From: Streptomyces sp. NBC_01268
GTDB lineage: Bacteria > Actinomycetota > Actinomycetes > Streptomycetales > Streptomycetaceae
DNA: 64,000 nt
Assembly (NCBI RefSeq): GCF_036240795.1
Contig: NZ_CP108454.1
Coordinates: 3,782,001-3,846,000 of the forward strand
Reading direction: 5' to 3'
This document shows, in pieces, positions 20,204 to 27,982 of the stretch. Position 1 is the stretch's first letter; every line of letters begins with the position of its first letter. A model generated the notes under the pieces. That model worked only from the letters and a program-made list of their open reading frames with translations. It was not told the DNA's origin and searched no databases. Both the position numbers and the translations under genes were made by a program.

Positions 20204-20564
20204 GGCCCGGTAGAGGGGCCTGGAGGCCTACGGGACCAGGCGGGCCCGCTCGGGCGGTGACCTCGGGGGCCCACGGGCCGACCGACACGCGGGCCGTGAC
20301 GTCCGCGATGTCCTCGCGCACCCGGCACCGGACCACATCCGCCCCCTGCGCGGCGGCCACCCGCGCAGCGGCCGCGCAGGCGCCCGCCTCGCCCCACAGC
20401 GCCCGGTCGGCAGCCGCGAGGGCCGCCAGATCGGCCGCACCTCCCGCCCGGTGCCGCGCGGCCACCGCCTGCCCCAGCGCGAGCACCGCCCCGAACACCA
20501 CGCACAGGGCGCAGGCCGCGAACGCCGTCCACACGGTCGCCGCTCCCCGGTCGCCGCCCCTCAT
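19938..20564 (-). CDS. TadE-like/Rv3654c-family secretion protein, long Pro-rich tail
   Basis: 208 aa from ATG 20564 (MRGGDRGAATVW). It has one N-terminal membrane helix (about 10-32) directly after a GAATVW prepilin-like segment, then an Ala-rich helical stretch with the ADLAALAAADRA motif typical of Rv3654c-family proteins encoded after tadE. The last ~90 residues are Pro/Ala/Gly repeats. The ATG overlaps the preceding tadE stop (ATGA), so it is the last gene of the tad operon. Its 3' part runs antisense into the helicase gene. The true stop could be as annotated, but the family core ends near residue 115. Confidence 0.75.
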   Translation of the reverse strand: MRGGDRGAATVWTAFAACALCVVFGAVLALGQAVAARHRAGGAADLAALAAADRALWGEAGACAAAARVAAAQGADVVRCRVREDIADVTARVSVGPWAPEVTARAGPPGPVGLQAPLPGLTWPGTTPRTPGTGLPAPEPPALALPPGPAPPAPQGPHLPGPGPPAPQSPHLPGPGPPAPPASPGARPQVPHPPWPRPPAPPPPAAAP

Positions 20565-20917
20565 GGCGCCGCCACCCCCACCGTGTCCTCGGCGAGCGCC
20601 GCCGCGCCGGCCCGCAGGGTCAGCCCCAGGCCGCCCGGGCCGGGCGCCTCCGCCTCCACCGTCACCCGCCACAGCTCGCCCGAGCGCTCGACGGTGACCC
20701 TGGCCCCGTCCGGGGCGGCGGCCCGAGCCGCCGCCTCCGCCGCGGCCACCGGCTCGGAACGGGCGACCGCCCGCGCCCCCGCCCGTGCCGCGTCCACGCA
20801 GCGGATCTGCGCTCCGGCCGCCCCCAGGGCCCAGAGCAGGGCCGCCGTGAACAGCACCAGGGCGGGCAGTGCGACTGCGGTCTCCGCGGTCACCGAACCC
20901 CGGTCAGAACGGCGCAT
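20561..20917 (-). CDS. TadE-family pseudopilin
   Basis: 118 aa. The N-terminal DRGSVTAETAVALPALVLF contains the Glu and hydrophobic helix typical of TadE/TadF minor pilins, which are cleaved and assembled with Flp pili. The remainder is a small extracytoplasmic domain with a single Cys. It overlaps the upstream pilin gene by 14 nt and the downstream TadE-like gene by 4 nt. Confidence 0.85.
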   Translation of the reverse strand: MRRSDRGSVTAETAVALPALVLFTAALLWALGAAGAQIRCVDAARAGARAVARSEPVAAAEAAARAAAPDGARVTVERSGELWRVTVEAEAPGPGGLGLTLRAGAAALAEDTVGVAAP

Positions 20918-21224
20918 CGAGGGCCTTCCCGATCACCGACTCCAGGGCTTTCGTGACCGCCCCGCTGGTGAGCACCTTGTAGAGCACGGCCGCGAACGCC
21001 GCCGCCGCGATCGTGCCCATCGCGTACTCCGTGGTGCTCATGCCCGCGTCCCGGCGCGCCGCCGTCCGCCGGACCCGCCACCAGCCGTGGAGCACCGTCC
21101 TGAACGTGCCGACCTTCACGAGGTCCACAGCCTGCTTCGTCATCGTCCGAGTCATGGTCCGCATCGCGTCCGTCTCCTTCTCGTTCATCGCGTTCATGGC
21201 CGTCGTGGCCTTGGTCTCCGTCAT
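20904..21224 (-). CDS. Flp-type pilin-like protein (DUF4244)
   Basis: 106 aa from ATG 21224. The C-terminal half, DAGMSTTEYAMGTIAAAAFA, matches the class IV prepilin pattern: a conserved Glu a few residues into a hydrophobic helix. The basic stretch before it is the leader that prepilin peptidase would remove. The first ~30 residues are Met/Thr-rich (MTETKATTAMNAMNEKETD), encoded by repetitive DNA, and may be dispensable; internal ATGs exist. The start is preceded by an array of GGAG motifs (21231-21309). It is probably the major pilus subunit of this Tad locus. Confidence 0.85.
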   Translation of the reverse strand: MTETKATTAMNAMNEKETDAMRTMTRTMTKQAVDLVKVGTFRTVLHGWWRVRRTAARRDAGMSTTEYAMGTIAAAAFAAVLYKVLTSGAVTKALESVIGKALDAPF

Positions 21225-21230
21225 CTCGGT

Positions 21231-21309
21231 CTCCGGCTCTCCGGTTCTCCGGTTCTCCGGTTCTCCGTTCTCCGGTTCTCCGGTTCTCCGGCTCTCCGGC
21301 TCTCCGGCC
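21231..21309 (-). repeat. 8-bp tandem array giving repeated GGAG on the pilin mRNA
   Basis: Ten consecutive CTCCGGTT-type units (one is 7 bp) lie between the tadC stop and the pilin start. On the transcribed minus strand they read as repeated CCGGAGAA, each containing a Shine-Dalgarno core. The last GGAG sits about 7 nt before ATG 21224 and is the actual ribosome-binding site. Confidence 0.85.
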
Positions 21310-21357
21310 CCCCGTCGTTCCCGCCTTCTCGGCCCCGCTTATTCGTCGCCCGTCCGC

Positions 21358-22107
21358 TCACCTTCCGGCGAGCAGCCCGGTCGCCAGGCCGATGACCACC
21401 GGGGCCACCCCTACCGCCAGGAAGGCGGGCAGGAAGCAGAGCCCCACCGGTGCGGTGATCAGCACCTGCGCCCGCTGGGCGCGGGTCGCCGCCGCTCGGG
21501 CGCGGGTCGCTCGCAGGGCATCGGCGTGCCGGGCCACCGCGTCGGCCGCGGGTGCCCCGGAGGAGGCGGCCCGCTCCAGGCATCTGACGAGCCCCTCCGC
21601 GCCCGGTATCGCGCCGAACCTCCGCCACACCTCGGCCGGTTCACCGCCGAGCCGCAGTTCGGCCGCCGTGCGGATCAGGCGTTCGCCGACGGGTCCGCCC
21701 AAGGACCGGCCCACCGCCTCCGCCGACTCCCCGGGCCCTGCGCCGGCCGAGGCACAGGCCGCCAACAGGTCCGCGGCCAGCGGGAGCTGACGGCCGATCT
21801 CCGGGTCCTCCGGTGCCGCGCCCGACGCACGCCGGGCCCGCAGCCACCGCAGCGTCCAGGCCGTGGCGATCCCGGCGGCCAGACCGGGCACCCCGCCGAT
21901 CAGCACCCATCCGCCGACACCCGCCGCGCAGGGCACGGCCCAGGCCCGCAGCCGGGGCGGCAGGGTCGGACGGGGTGGCCGCGCCGGTGCCGGCGTGGTC
22001 GCGAGAAGGGTCTCGATGCGGCGGCGCAGGCGCCGTTCGCGGCGGCGGTCGGTCATGAGGCTCGCCACCCACGCCAGTGCGCAGAGCGCCACGAGTGCCG
22101 TCGTCAC
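21358..22107 (-). CDS. TadC-like type II/IV secretion F-family membrane protein
   Basis: 249 aa from GTG 22107, whose GTGA overlaps the tadB-like stop; GAGGGGAG precedes it. It has membrane helices at the N terminus (about 1-18 and 50-75), a cytoplasmic helical T2SSF domain (about 90-200) and a C-terminal pair of helices ([21 protein letters not shown]). It pairs with TadB to form the inner-membrane platform of the pilus machine. The longer open reading upstream is out-of-frame shadow of tadB. Confidence 0.85.
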   Translation of the reverse strand: MTTALVALCALAWVASLMTDRRRERRLRRRIETLLATTPAPARPPRPTLPPRLRAWAVPCAAGVGGWVLIGGVPGLAAGIATAWTLRWLRARRASGAAPEDPEIGRQLPLAADLLAACASAGAGPGESAEAVGRSLGGPVGERLIRTAAELRLGGEPAEVWRRFGAIPGAEGLVRCLERAASSGAPAADAVARHADALRATRARAAATRAQRAQVLITAPVGLCFLPAFLAVGVAPVVIGLATGLLAGR

Positions 22108-23018
22108 GGGCGCTCCCCTCGCCGCACGATCCGGGCCGCCCACCACAACCCCAGGGCTTCGAGGGCGCCGCCGACGGCCAGGCAGCCGAGGCCCGCCGGT
22201 GTGTGCAGCAGCACCCACAGGGGGCGTGCGCCGAGCGCGGCCCCGAGACCCAGCCCGGCGACCGGCAGCGCCGCGAGGACCGCGACCGTCGCCCACGCCC
22301 CGGCCAACTGTGCGCGCAGCCGCTCCCGCTGGTCCCGGTGGGCCCGCAGGGCCGCCTCCAGGCGGTCGAGTCCGGCGGCCAGGCCCGCGCCGCCGTCGAC
22401 CGCGACCTGCCAGCAGGCCGCCATCCCGGCGAGCCCGTCGGCGCCGTCCCGGCGCGCCGCCCGGCGCAGTGCCTCGGGCACGTCCCCGCCGAACCGGGCC
22501 GCCGCCAGGACCGCCGCCTCCTGCCCGCCGAGCGCTCCGGTCGTGCGGGCGGCGAACGCGAGCGCCTGGGCGGGCTGCCATCCGGCTCTCAGCTCGCCGG
22601 CGACGGCCCCGCAGAGAGCCACCACCCCGTCGCCGCGGGCCTCCCGCTCGCGCCGGCTCCGGGCCGCCCGCAGCCGGCGCCCCACCAGCGGCACCGCCGC
22701 CGCGCCCGCGAGCAGCGGCAGGAACGAGGCGCCCAGCAGGGCGAGGACCGCCGCCGCGGGCAGGCACAGCCACTCCGGCCTCCGCCGGGCTGCGTCCCGC
22801 CACCGTCCGAAGGCCGTCGGCCAGGCCGCCGCGCCCGCGCCCGGCGGCGCGAGGACCGTCCGCGCCCGGCGGAGCGCCCGCTCCCGTTCGGCCGTCCACC
22901 ACAGCGCGCCGCCCGCGCACAGCACGGCCACTCCTTGCGCGGCGACTCCGCCCGTAATCCCCGTCATCCCCATACCCGTGATGCCCGTGATGCCCGCGGC
23001 CCCGGTGATCCCCGTCAT
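22104..23018 (-). CDS. TadB-like type II/IV secretion F-family membrane protein
   Basis: 304 aa from ATG 23018, which overlaps the tadA stop (ATGA). It has membrane helices near 25-42 and 80-110, a T2SSF helical domain ([22 protein letters not shown]) and a terminal helix pair. The N terminus is unusual: about 24 residues of Gly-Ile-Thr/Met repeats ([15 protein letters not shown]) encoded by ATCACGGGC-like DNA. A start at a later ATG in the same repeat is equally possible. It forms the pilus assembly platform together with TadC. Confidence 0.85.
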   Translation of the reverse strand: MTGITGAAGITGITGMGMTGITGGVAAQGVAVLCAGGALWWTAERERALRRARTVLAPPGAGAAAWPTAFGRWRDAARRRPEWLCLPAAAVLALLGASFLPLLAGAAAVPLVGRRLRAARSRREREARGDGVVALCGAVAGELRAGWQPAQALAFAARTTGALGGQEAAVLAAARFGGDVPEALRRAARRDGADGLAGMAACWQVAVDGGAGLAAGLDRLEAALRAHRDQRERLRAQLAGAWATVAVLAALPVAGLGLGAALGARPLWVLLHTPAGLGCLAVGGALEALGLWWAARIVRRGERP

Positions 23019-24184
23019 CGGCGCTCCTCCTCCCCCGGCATGGCTCCGCCGATCAGCGACCGCAGCCGCTCCCAGCCCCGCTCCCGCTCGAAGCCCTCCG
23101 CTCCCCAGCGCAGTGCGGGCACGGTCACGACCAGCCCCTCCGGGTCCCGTGCGAGGACGTGCACCTCGGCGATGCGCCGCTGCCCCGAGCGGTCCCGCAC
23201 CAGGTGCAGCACCGCCGAGAGTCCGGCGCCCAGCTGGCTGTGCAGCGCGGCCCGGTCGAGTCCGGCCGCCGTGCCGAGGGCCTCCAGGCGGGCGGGGACG
23301 TCGGCCGCCGTGTTGGCGTGGACGGTCCCGCAGCCGCCCTCGTGGCCCGTGTTCAGGGCAGCCAGCAGGTCGACCGCCTCGGGGCCTCTGACCTCGCCGA
23401 CCACCAGCCGGTCCGGCCGCATCCGCAGCGCCTGCCGCACCAGGTCCCGCAGGGTCACGGAACCGGCGCCCTCCTGGTTGGGCGGACGGGCCTCCAGGCG
23501 CACCACGTGCGGGTGGTCGGGGCGCAGTTCGGCCGAGTCCTCGGCGATGACGATCCGCTCCCGCTCGCCGACCAGGCCGAGGAGGGTGGACAGCAGTGTG
23601 GTCTTGCCCGATCCGGTGCCGCCGCTGACGAGGAAGGAGACCCGGGCCTCGACGAGCGCCCGCAGCAGCGGCGCGCCGCCCGGCGGGACGGTGCCGGCCT
23701 CCGCGAGCTCCGTCACGGAGAAGGCCCTCGGCCGCACCACCCGCAGCGACAGGCAGGTCGAGCCGACCGCGACCGGCGGCAGGACGGCGTGCATCCGGGT
23801 GCCGTCCGGCAGTCGCGCGTCCACCCAGGGCCTGGCGTCGTCGAGGCGGCGCCCGGCGACCGCCGCGAGCCGCTGCGCGAGGCGCCGGACGGCCGCCGCG
23901 TCGGGGAACGTCACCCTCGTCGGTTCGAGGCCCGCGCCCCGGTCCACCCAGACCCGGTCGGGCGCGGAGACCAGCACGTCGGTGACGCGTGGGTCGGCGA
24001 GCAGCGGCTCCAGCGGTCCCGTGCCGACCAGTTCGCTCCGCAACTCCTCCGCCGCACCGAGCACTTCGGCGTCCCCGAGCAGCCGCCCCTGGGCCCGCAG
24101 CGCGGCCGCGACGCGCGCCGGGGTCGGCTCGGCGCCGCTCTCGGCGAGCCGCTGCCGCACGGCGTCGAGCAGCCCCGCGCTCAT
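23015..24184 (-). CDS. TadA/CpaF-family pilus assembly ATPase
   Basis: 389 aa. Secretion ATPase that powers Flp pilus assembly. The N-terminal domain is followed by the P-loop [14 protein letters not shown] near 186-200, an Asp box with EDSAELRP, and the conserved [16 protein letters not shown] and [16 protein letters not shown] blocks. Start ATG 24184 overlaps the ssd stop (ATGA). Confidence 0.95.
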   Translation of the reverse strand: MSAGLLDAVRQRLAESGAEPTPARVAAALRAQGRLLGDAEVLGAAEELRSELVGTGPLEPLLADPRVTDVLVSAPDRVWVDRGAGLEPTRVTFPDAAAVRRLAQRLAAVAGRRLDDARPWVDARLPDGTRMHAVLPPVAVGSTCLSLRVVRPRAFSVTELAEAGTVPPGGAPLLRALVEARVSFLVSGGTGSGKTTLLSTLLGLVGERERIVIAEDSAELRPDHPHVVRLEARPPNQEGAGSVTLRDLVRQALRMRPDRLVVGEVRGPEAVDLLAALNTGHEGGCGTVHANTAADVPARLEALGTAAGLDRAALHSQLGAGLSAVLHLVRDRSGQRRIAEVHVLARDPEGLVVTVPALRWGAEGFERERGWERLRSLIGGAMPGEEERR

Positions 24185-25386
24185 GCCGCACGCTCCGGGA
24201 CGAGGACCCGCTCCCAGAAGGCGGTGCAGAAGCGGCCGAGGCCGCCGCGGGCGTCGGCGCCGGGGGGCGGATCGCCGTCCCGGGCCGCCGAGAGCCCGGG
24301 ATCGTAGGGGAGTTCACCGGCGAGGGGCAGACGCAGGGCGTCGGCGATCCACCGCTCGTCGAGTCCGGGCGCGTACGGTCCGCGGACCACCGCGCGCAGG
24401 TCGCGCAGCACCATCCCGACCGTCGAGGCCACCCGGTGCGCGGCGGCGACCGCCCGCAACTCGCCGGGGACCAGGAGGAGTCCGAGGTCGAGCTGGGCGA
24501 GGGCTTCGGCGACCGCCCCGTCGACCCGGCGGGGCAGGTCGACCACGACCACTCCGCCGCGTCTGCGGGCCGCGGCGAGCACCGAGCGCATGGCCGCGGG
24601 CGGCACGACCACCGAGTCGCCCCGGTCCCAGCTGAGGACCCGGAGCCCCCGGACCGAGGGCAGCGACTCCTCCAGGGCCCCGCCGGCCACCCGCCCCTTC
24701 GAGGCGGCGAAGTCGGGCCAGCGCCGCCCTTCGGCCCGCTCCCCGCCGAGCAGCACGTCCAGTCCGCCGCCGAGCGGGTCGCCGTCGACGAGCAGGGTGC
24801 GCCGTCCGGCCCGCGCGGCGGCCAGCGCGAGGGCGCAGGCGAGAGTGGAGGCCCCCGCGCCGCCGCGCCCGCCGATGACGCCGACGGTCAGCGCCTGCCT
24901 GCCGACGCCCTCGGCCGCGTCGGCGATCCGGTCGACGAGCCGGGTCTCGTCGCCGGGCAGGGTCAGCACGTCGTCCGCGCCGAGCTCGACGGCGCGCCGC
25001 CACACGCCCGGGTCGTCGGGGTCGCGACCGACCAGCAGCACCCCCGGCCTGCGGGTGGCGCCGCGGCACCGGGCCGCGGCGTCGTCCCCGACGAGGACGA
25101 GCGGGGGATCCGTCCAGCCGCCGCCGCGCTCGGGCACGGCGTGGTGCACCTCGGCCTCGGCGCCCGCCGCGGCGCACAGGCGCAGCAGGTCGTCGAGGAG
25201 CGCGAGGTCCTCGGTCACGATCAGCGGCCTGGGCGGCCTGGCCCCTCCGCCGTCCGCGCCCGGTCCCGGCCGCGCGCCGCCGCCGGCACGTCCGCCCACA
25301 GCCCTGTCCGCACCCGGGTCCGCGCCCACGGCCGAGCCCGCGTTCTCCGGCGTTCCGGAAGCCTTCGATCCCTCCACGGCAGCCAC
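24181..25386 (-). CDS. ssd: Septum-site-determining protein Ssd / TadZ-CpaE-like ATPase
   Basis: About 401 aa from GTG 25386; the N-terminal ~50 residues are low complexity, so the start is uncertain. It has a receiver-like N domain ([14 protein letters not shown]) and then a MinD/ParA-type domain with a non-canonical P-loop ([10 protein letters not shown], no lysine) and [17 protein letters not shown]. The M. tuberculosis homologue Rv3660c (Ssd) affects septum placement. TadZ proteins of the same fold place Tad pilus machines at the pole, which fits its position as first gene of this tad operon. Confidence 0.88.
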   Translation of the reverse strand: MAAVEGSKASGTPENAGSAVGADPGADRAVGGRAGGGARPGPGADGGGARPPRPLIVTEDLALLDDLLRLCAAAGAEAEVHHAVPERGGGWTDPPLVLVGDDAAARCRGATRRPGVLLVGRDPDDPGVWRRAVELGADDVLTLPGDETRLVDRIADAAEGVGRQALTVGVIGGRGGAGASTLACALALAAARAGRRTLLVDGDPLGGGLDVLLGGERAEGRRWPDFAASKGRVAGGALEESLPSVRGLRVLSWDRGDSVVVPPAAMRSVLAAARRRGGVVVVDLPRRVDGAVAEALAQLDLGLLLVPGELRAVAAAHRVASTVGMVLRDLRAVVRGPYAPGLDERWIADALRLPLAGELPYDPGLSAARDGDPPPGADARGGLGRFCTAFWERVLVPERAA

Positions 25387-25624
25387 CCCTCACGTGATTC
25401 CTGCGGTCCGCGAACTTCGCGACCGGAATCACCGTGACGCCGACTCGGAAATCGTGTGGATCTTGCTCGAAAACTGTGGATAACCGAGGGCTTGTGAATA
25501 ACTTCGTCACCCATACCGGGGCTGCCCGGAGAGCAGCGCGACAACTACGCTGAGTAGCGAAATCGGGAGACACCCGTCCGCACGGCCCTCGCACGGGCCC
25601 GGGTCGAAAGGAGGTGCGGAAGTA
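25387..25624. promoter_or_regulatory. Divergent intergenic region with DnaA-box-like triplet
   Basis: This region separates ssd (leftward) from the rightward genes. It contains TGTGGATAA at 25475-25483, whose complement TTATCCACA is a perfect classical DnaA box. On the same strand are relatives TGTGGATCT at 25455-25463 and TGTGAATAA at 25493-25501, spaced about 20 and 18 bp. A GAAAGGAGG ribosome-binding site lies at 25606-25614. Promoters were not assigned. Confidence 0.45.
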
Positions 25625-25756
25625 GTGGAACATCGGACGAAAACGCGTCCGGACATGCGACGACCCCCGCCGGGGGGGAGAGCGGGGGTCGTCTCTCCGG
25701 CCGACTCGGGGGGGGAGGAGCCGGACCGGGTTAGCACGGTCGCGAACGATCCGTGA
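25625..25756 (+). CDS. Candidate 43-aa protein of unknown function
   Basis: Open reading from GTG 25625 to TGA 25756 (MEHRTKTRPDMRRPPPGG...VSTVANDP). A near-perfect ribosome-binding site, GAAAGGAGG, lies 10-11 nt before the GTG. The product is basic at the start and acidic in the middle, without membrane segments or cysteines. The coding sequence includes a perfect 12-bp inverted repeat (25659-25670 / 25682-25693) that could act as a terminator or attenuator, so it may instead be a leader ORF for the HAD gene 72 bp downstream. Coding status rests only on the strong ribosome-binding site. Confidence 0.45.
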   Translation: MEHRTKTRPDMRRPPPGGRAGVVSPADSGGEEPDRVSTVANDP

Positions 25757-25828
25757 CTTCCATGGTGTACCCGAGAGCCTTCTCAGGCAAACCCACGCGC
25801 CCCAGCGTACGCCGAATGGCGGGCACCT

Positions 25829-26728
25829 ATGCTCGGGCTCGTGGAAAACCACTCGATGCCGCGCGCAGCCGCCTTCTTTGACCTGGACAAGACGGTCATT
25901 GCGAAGTCCTCGACGCTGACCTTCAGCAAGTCCTTCTACCGGGGCGGACTGATCAGTCGCCGTGCCGCGCTGCGGACGGCGTACATCCAGTTCGTGTTCC
26001 TGGTGGGCGGAGCCGATCACGACCAGATGGAGCGGATGCGCGAATACCTTTCCGCGCTCTGCAAAGGCTGGAACGTCGCGCAGGTCAAGGAGCTCGTCGC
26101 CGAGACCCTGCACGACCTGATCGACCCGATCATCTACGACGAGGCCGCCTCCCTCATCGAGAGCCATCACGCCGCCGGGCGGGACGTCGTGATCGTCTCG
26201 ACCTCGGGCGCGGAGGTGGTCGAGCCGATCGGGGAGATGCTGGGCGCCGACCGGGTGGTCGCCACCCGGATGGTGGTCGGCGACGACGGCTGCTTCACCG
26301 GCGAGGTGGAGTACTACGCGTACGGCCCGACGAAGGCCGACGCGGTGCGCGAGCTCGCGGAGTCCGAGGGCTACGACCTCGCGCGCTGCTTCGCCTACAG
26401 CGACTCGGCGACCGATCTGCCGATGCTGGAGGCGGTGGGTCACCCGTACGCCGTGAACCCCGACCGGACCCTGCGGCGCGAGGCGACCGCCCGGGACTGG
26501 CCGGTGCTCGTCTTCGACAAGCCGGTCCGGCTCAAGCAGCGGCTGCCGGAATTCCGTATGCCGCCCCGGCCGGCGCTGGTCGCCGCGGCGGCGGTGGGAG
26601 CAGCCGCGGCCACCGCGGGCCTCGTCTGGTACGCCAGCCGCCGCAGACAGGCCGCGCTCGCCCAGGCGGCCAATGCGGCCAAGGCTGCCGGGACCGCGGG
26701 ACTTGCCGATCGCTTTGCCCGGATTTGA
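25829..26728 (+). CDS. HAD-IB family phosphatase (CicA-like)
   Basis: 299 aa, or 295 from GTG 25841 (MENHSMPRAAAFF). HAD superfamily subfamily IB with the nucleophile motif FFDLDKTVIAKSS, the Ser/Thr motif IVSTSGAEVV and the distal YSDSATDLPML acidic motif. It resembles SerB-type and CicA (Caulobacter morphology) phosphatases; homologues in Streptomyces have been called morphological-differentiation-associated. A C-terminal hydrophobic helix (about 247-270) followed by basic residues suggests membrane anchoring. The substrate is unknown. Confidence 0.9.
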   Translation: MLGLVENHSMPRAAAFFDLDKTVIAKSSTLTFSKSFYRGGLISRRAALRTAYIQFVFLVGGADHDQMERMREYLSALCKGWNVAQVKELVAETLHDLIDPIIYDEAASLIESHHAAGRDVVIVSTSGAEVVEPIGEMLGADRVVATRMVVGDDGCFTGEVEYYAYGPTKADAVRELAESEGYDLARCFAYSDSATDLPMLEAVGHPYAVNPDRTLRREATARDWPVLVFDKPVRLKQRLPEFRMPPRPALVAAAAVGAAAATAGLVWYASRRRQAALAQAANAAKAAGTAGLADRFARI

Positions 26729-26790
26729 GACGAAAGCAAAGAAGCGGAGCCAGGACTTTCGCTTCCTCCCGGACAGGAGTAGAAAGGAAT

Positions 26791-27012
26791 CAGGCCCGCG
26801 AGACCTAGGACATCCGAGAGGATCACCTGTTGAGCATCACGGCCCCACGGACCTAAGCACAGAAACCTGGCACCCACGCGACGTCGACCCTTCGATTAAG
26901 GGCCAGCCGCACCAGGCGATGGGCAAAGTTCCCCGCCTGATGGGCACATATCGAGGACGCTTGGTAACTGGGTAGACGTGCCAGCGGCGGTACCGCTCCT
27001 TGGTACCGCCGC
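26791..27012 (+). ncRNA. ssrS: Probable 6S RNA
   Basis: This 340-bp gap is less GC-rich than its surroundings, has no convincing ORF, and ends in a perfect terminator hairpin. It contains internal pairing (CCCTT/AAGGG near 26888-26901; CAGGCG/CGCCTG near 26912-26938). In S. coelicolor the 6S RNA gene lies, as I recall, between the orthologues SCO3558 and SCO3559, exactly this position. 6S RNA binds housekeeping RNA polymerase holoenzyme. The 5' end is a guess; an alternative is near 26815. Confidence 0.6.
26984..27012. terminator. Terminator between convergent units
   Basis: Perfect 11-bp inverted repeat GCGGCGGTACC (26984-26994) / GGTACCGCCGC (27002-27012) with a 7-nt loop. It ends the ncRNA/HAD side and, from the other strand, could stop the Fic-like gene (stop at 27068). 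Confidence 0.75.
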
Positions 27013-27067
27013 AACCCATGTTCCGGGCCGGATGAGGCCCGGTCAGATCCCTGACGTGACGGGCGGA

Positions 27068-27886
27068 TCAGGCCGCGCCGCGCTGCAGCGCCTCACAGAC
27101 GGCCGTCGACTCCCGGACCCCCAGTTCCACCGCGCGCCCGCAGTGCGCGATCCAGGCGCCCACGCCCTCCGGAGTGCCGGACAGGTACCCCTCGAAGGCG
27201 GCGACATAGGCCGCCCGCCCCAGCTCCGCGTGGCCGACCTCGGCCGGGCAGATCGACTTCGGGTCGAGGCCGCTGCCGATCAGCACGATCCGCTCGGCGG
27301 CCCGCGCGATCAGGCCGTTGCGCGAGGTGAAGGGGCGCAGGGCGAGCAGTTCGCCGTGCACCACGGCGGCCGTGACCAGGGCCGGTGCGCTGCCGCCCGC
27401 GATGATCAGGTCCGCGAGGCCGTCGAGCCGTCCCGAGACCTCGTCCGGGTCCGGCAGCGGCGCCTCGATCAGCGGCTCGACGACCGGTTCGCCCGCCTGG
27501 CGCGGACGACCCGTCGTCTCGCGCGGGTCGCCCTCGGCGACCAGGTGCAGCCGGGCGAGCACCCGCAGCGGCGACTGGCGCCAGATGGACAGCAGCTGAC
27601 CGCTCTCCGCGCCGAGCCGCAGGGCGGCGCCGACCGTGCGGGCCTCCTCGTCGCCACTGAAGTCGGTGCGCCGGCGGACCTCTTCCAGGGCCCAGTCGGC
27701 GCCCGAGAGGGCGGCCGAGCCGCGCGCGCCGCGCAGGGCCGCCTCGGCGGTGATCTCGTTGCTGCGGCGGCGCATCACACGGTGGCCGTAGACCCGGTCG
27801 ACGGCCTTGCGTACGGAGTCCACCGAGTCGGCGACGCCCGGCAGGGAGCCGAGGGCGGCCAGGGGGTCAGAGGCGTGCGTACTCAT
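27068..27886 (-). CDS. Fic-like protein with degenerate catalytic motif
   Basis: 272 aa from ATG 27886 (MSTHASDPL); an upstream in-frame start at 27943 lacks support, and no ribosome-binding site is obvious, so it may be leaderless. The segment HGELLALRPFTSRNGLIARAA aligns with the Fic signature HPFx(D/E)GNGRxxR, but His is replaced by Arg and the GNGR loop is SRNG. AMP-transfer by the usual mechanism is therefore unlikely. The orthologue is often labelled oxidoreductase without evidence. Function unknown. Confidence 0.8.
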   Translation of the reverse strand: MSTHASDPLAALGSLPGVADSVDSVRKAVDRVYGHRVMRRRSNEITAEAALRGARGSAALSGADWALEEVRRRTDFSGDEEARTVGAALRLGAESGQLLSIWRQSPLRVLARLHLVAEGDPRETTGRPRQAGEPVVEPLIEAPLPDPDEVSGRLDGLADLIIAGGSAPALVTAAVVHGELLALRPFTSRNGLIARAAERIVLIGSGLDPKSICPAEVGHAELGRAAYVAAFEGYLSGTPEGVGAWIAHCGRAVELGVRESTAVCEALQRGAA

Positions 27887-27982
27887 AAGTAGGGAGGCTA
27901 CGCGCCCGGGGCGGCCGCCCCACCTTGGAGTGGTCTTCTTCACGCACTTCGACCACGGGGTGCGATGAACCCACTACCCTAG

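Noticed and set aside
26673..26975. 100-aa + strand ORF after the HAD gene
   Set aside because: Starts inside the HAD gene and covers the probable 6S RNA; no ribosome-binding site for an independent start.
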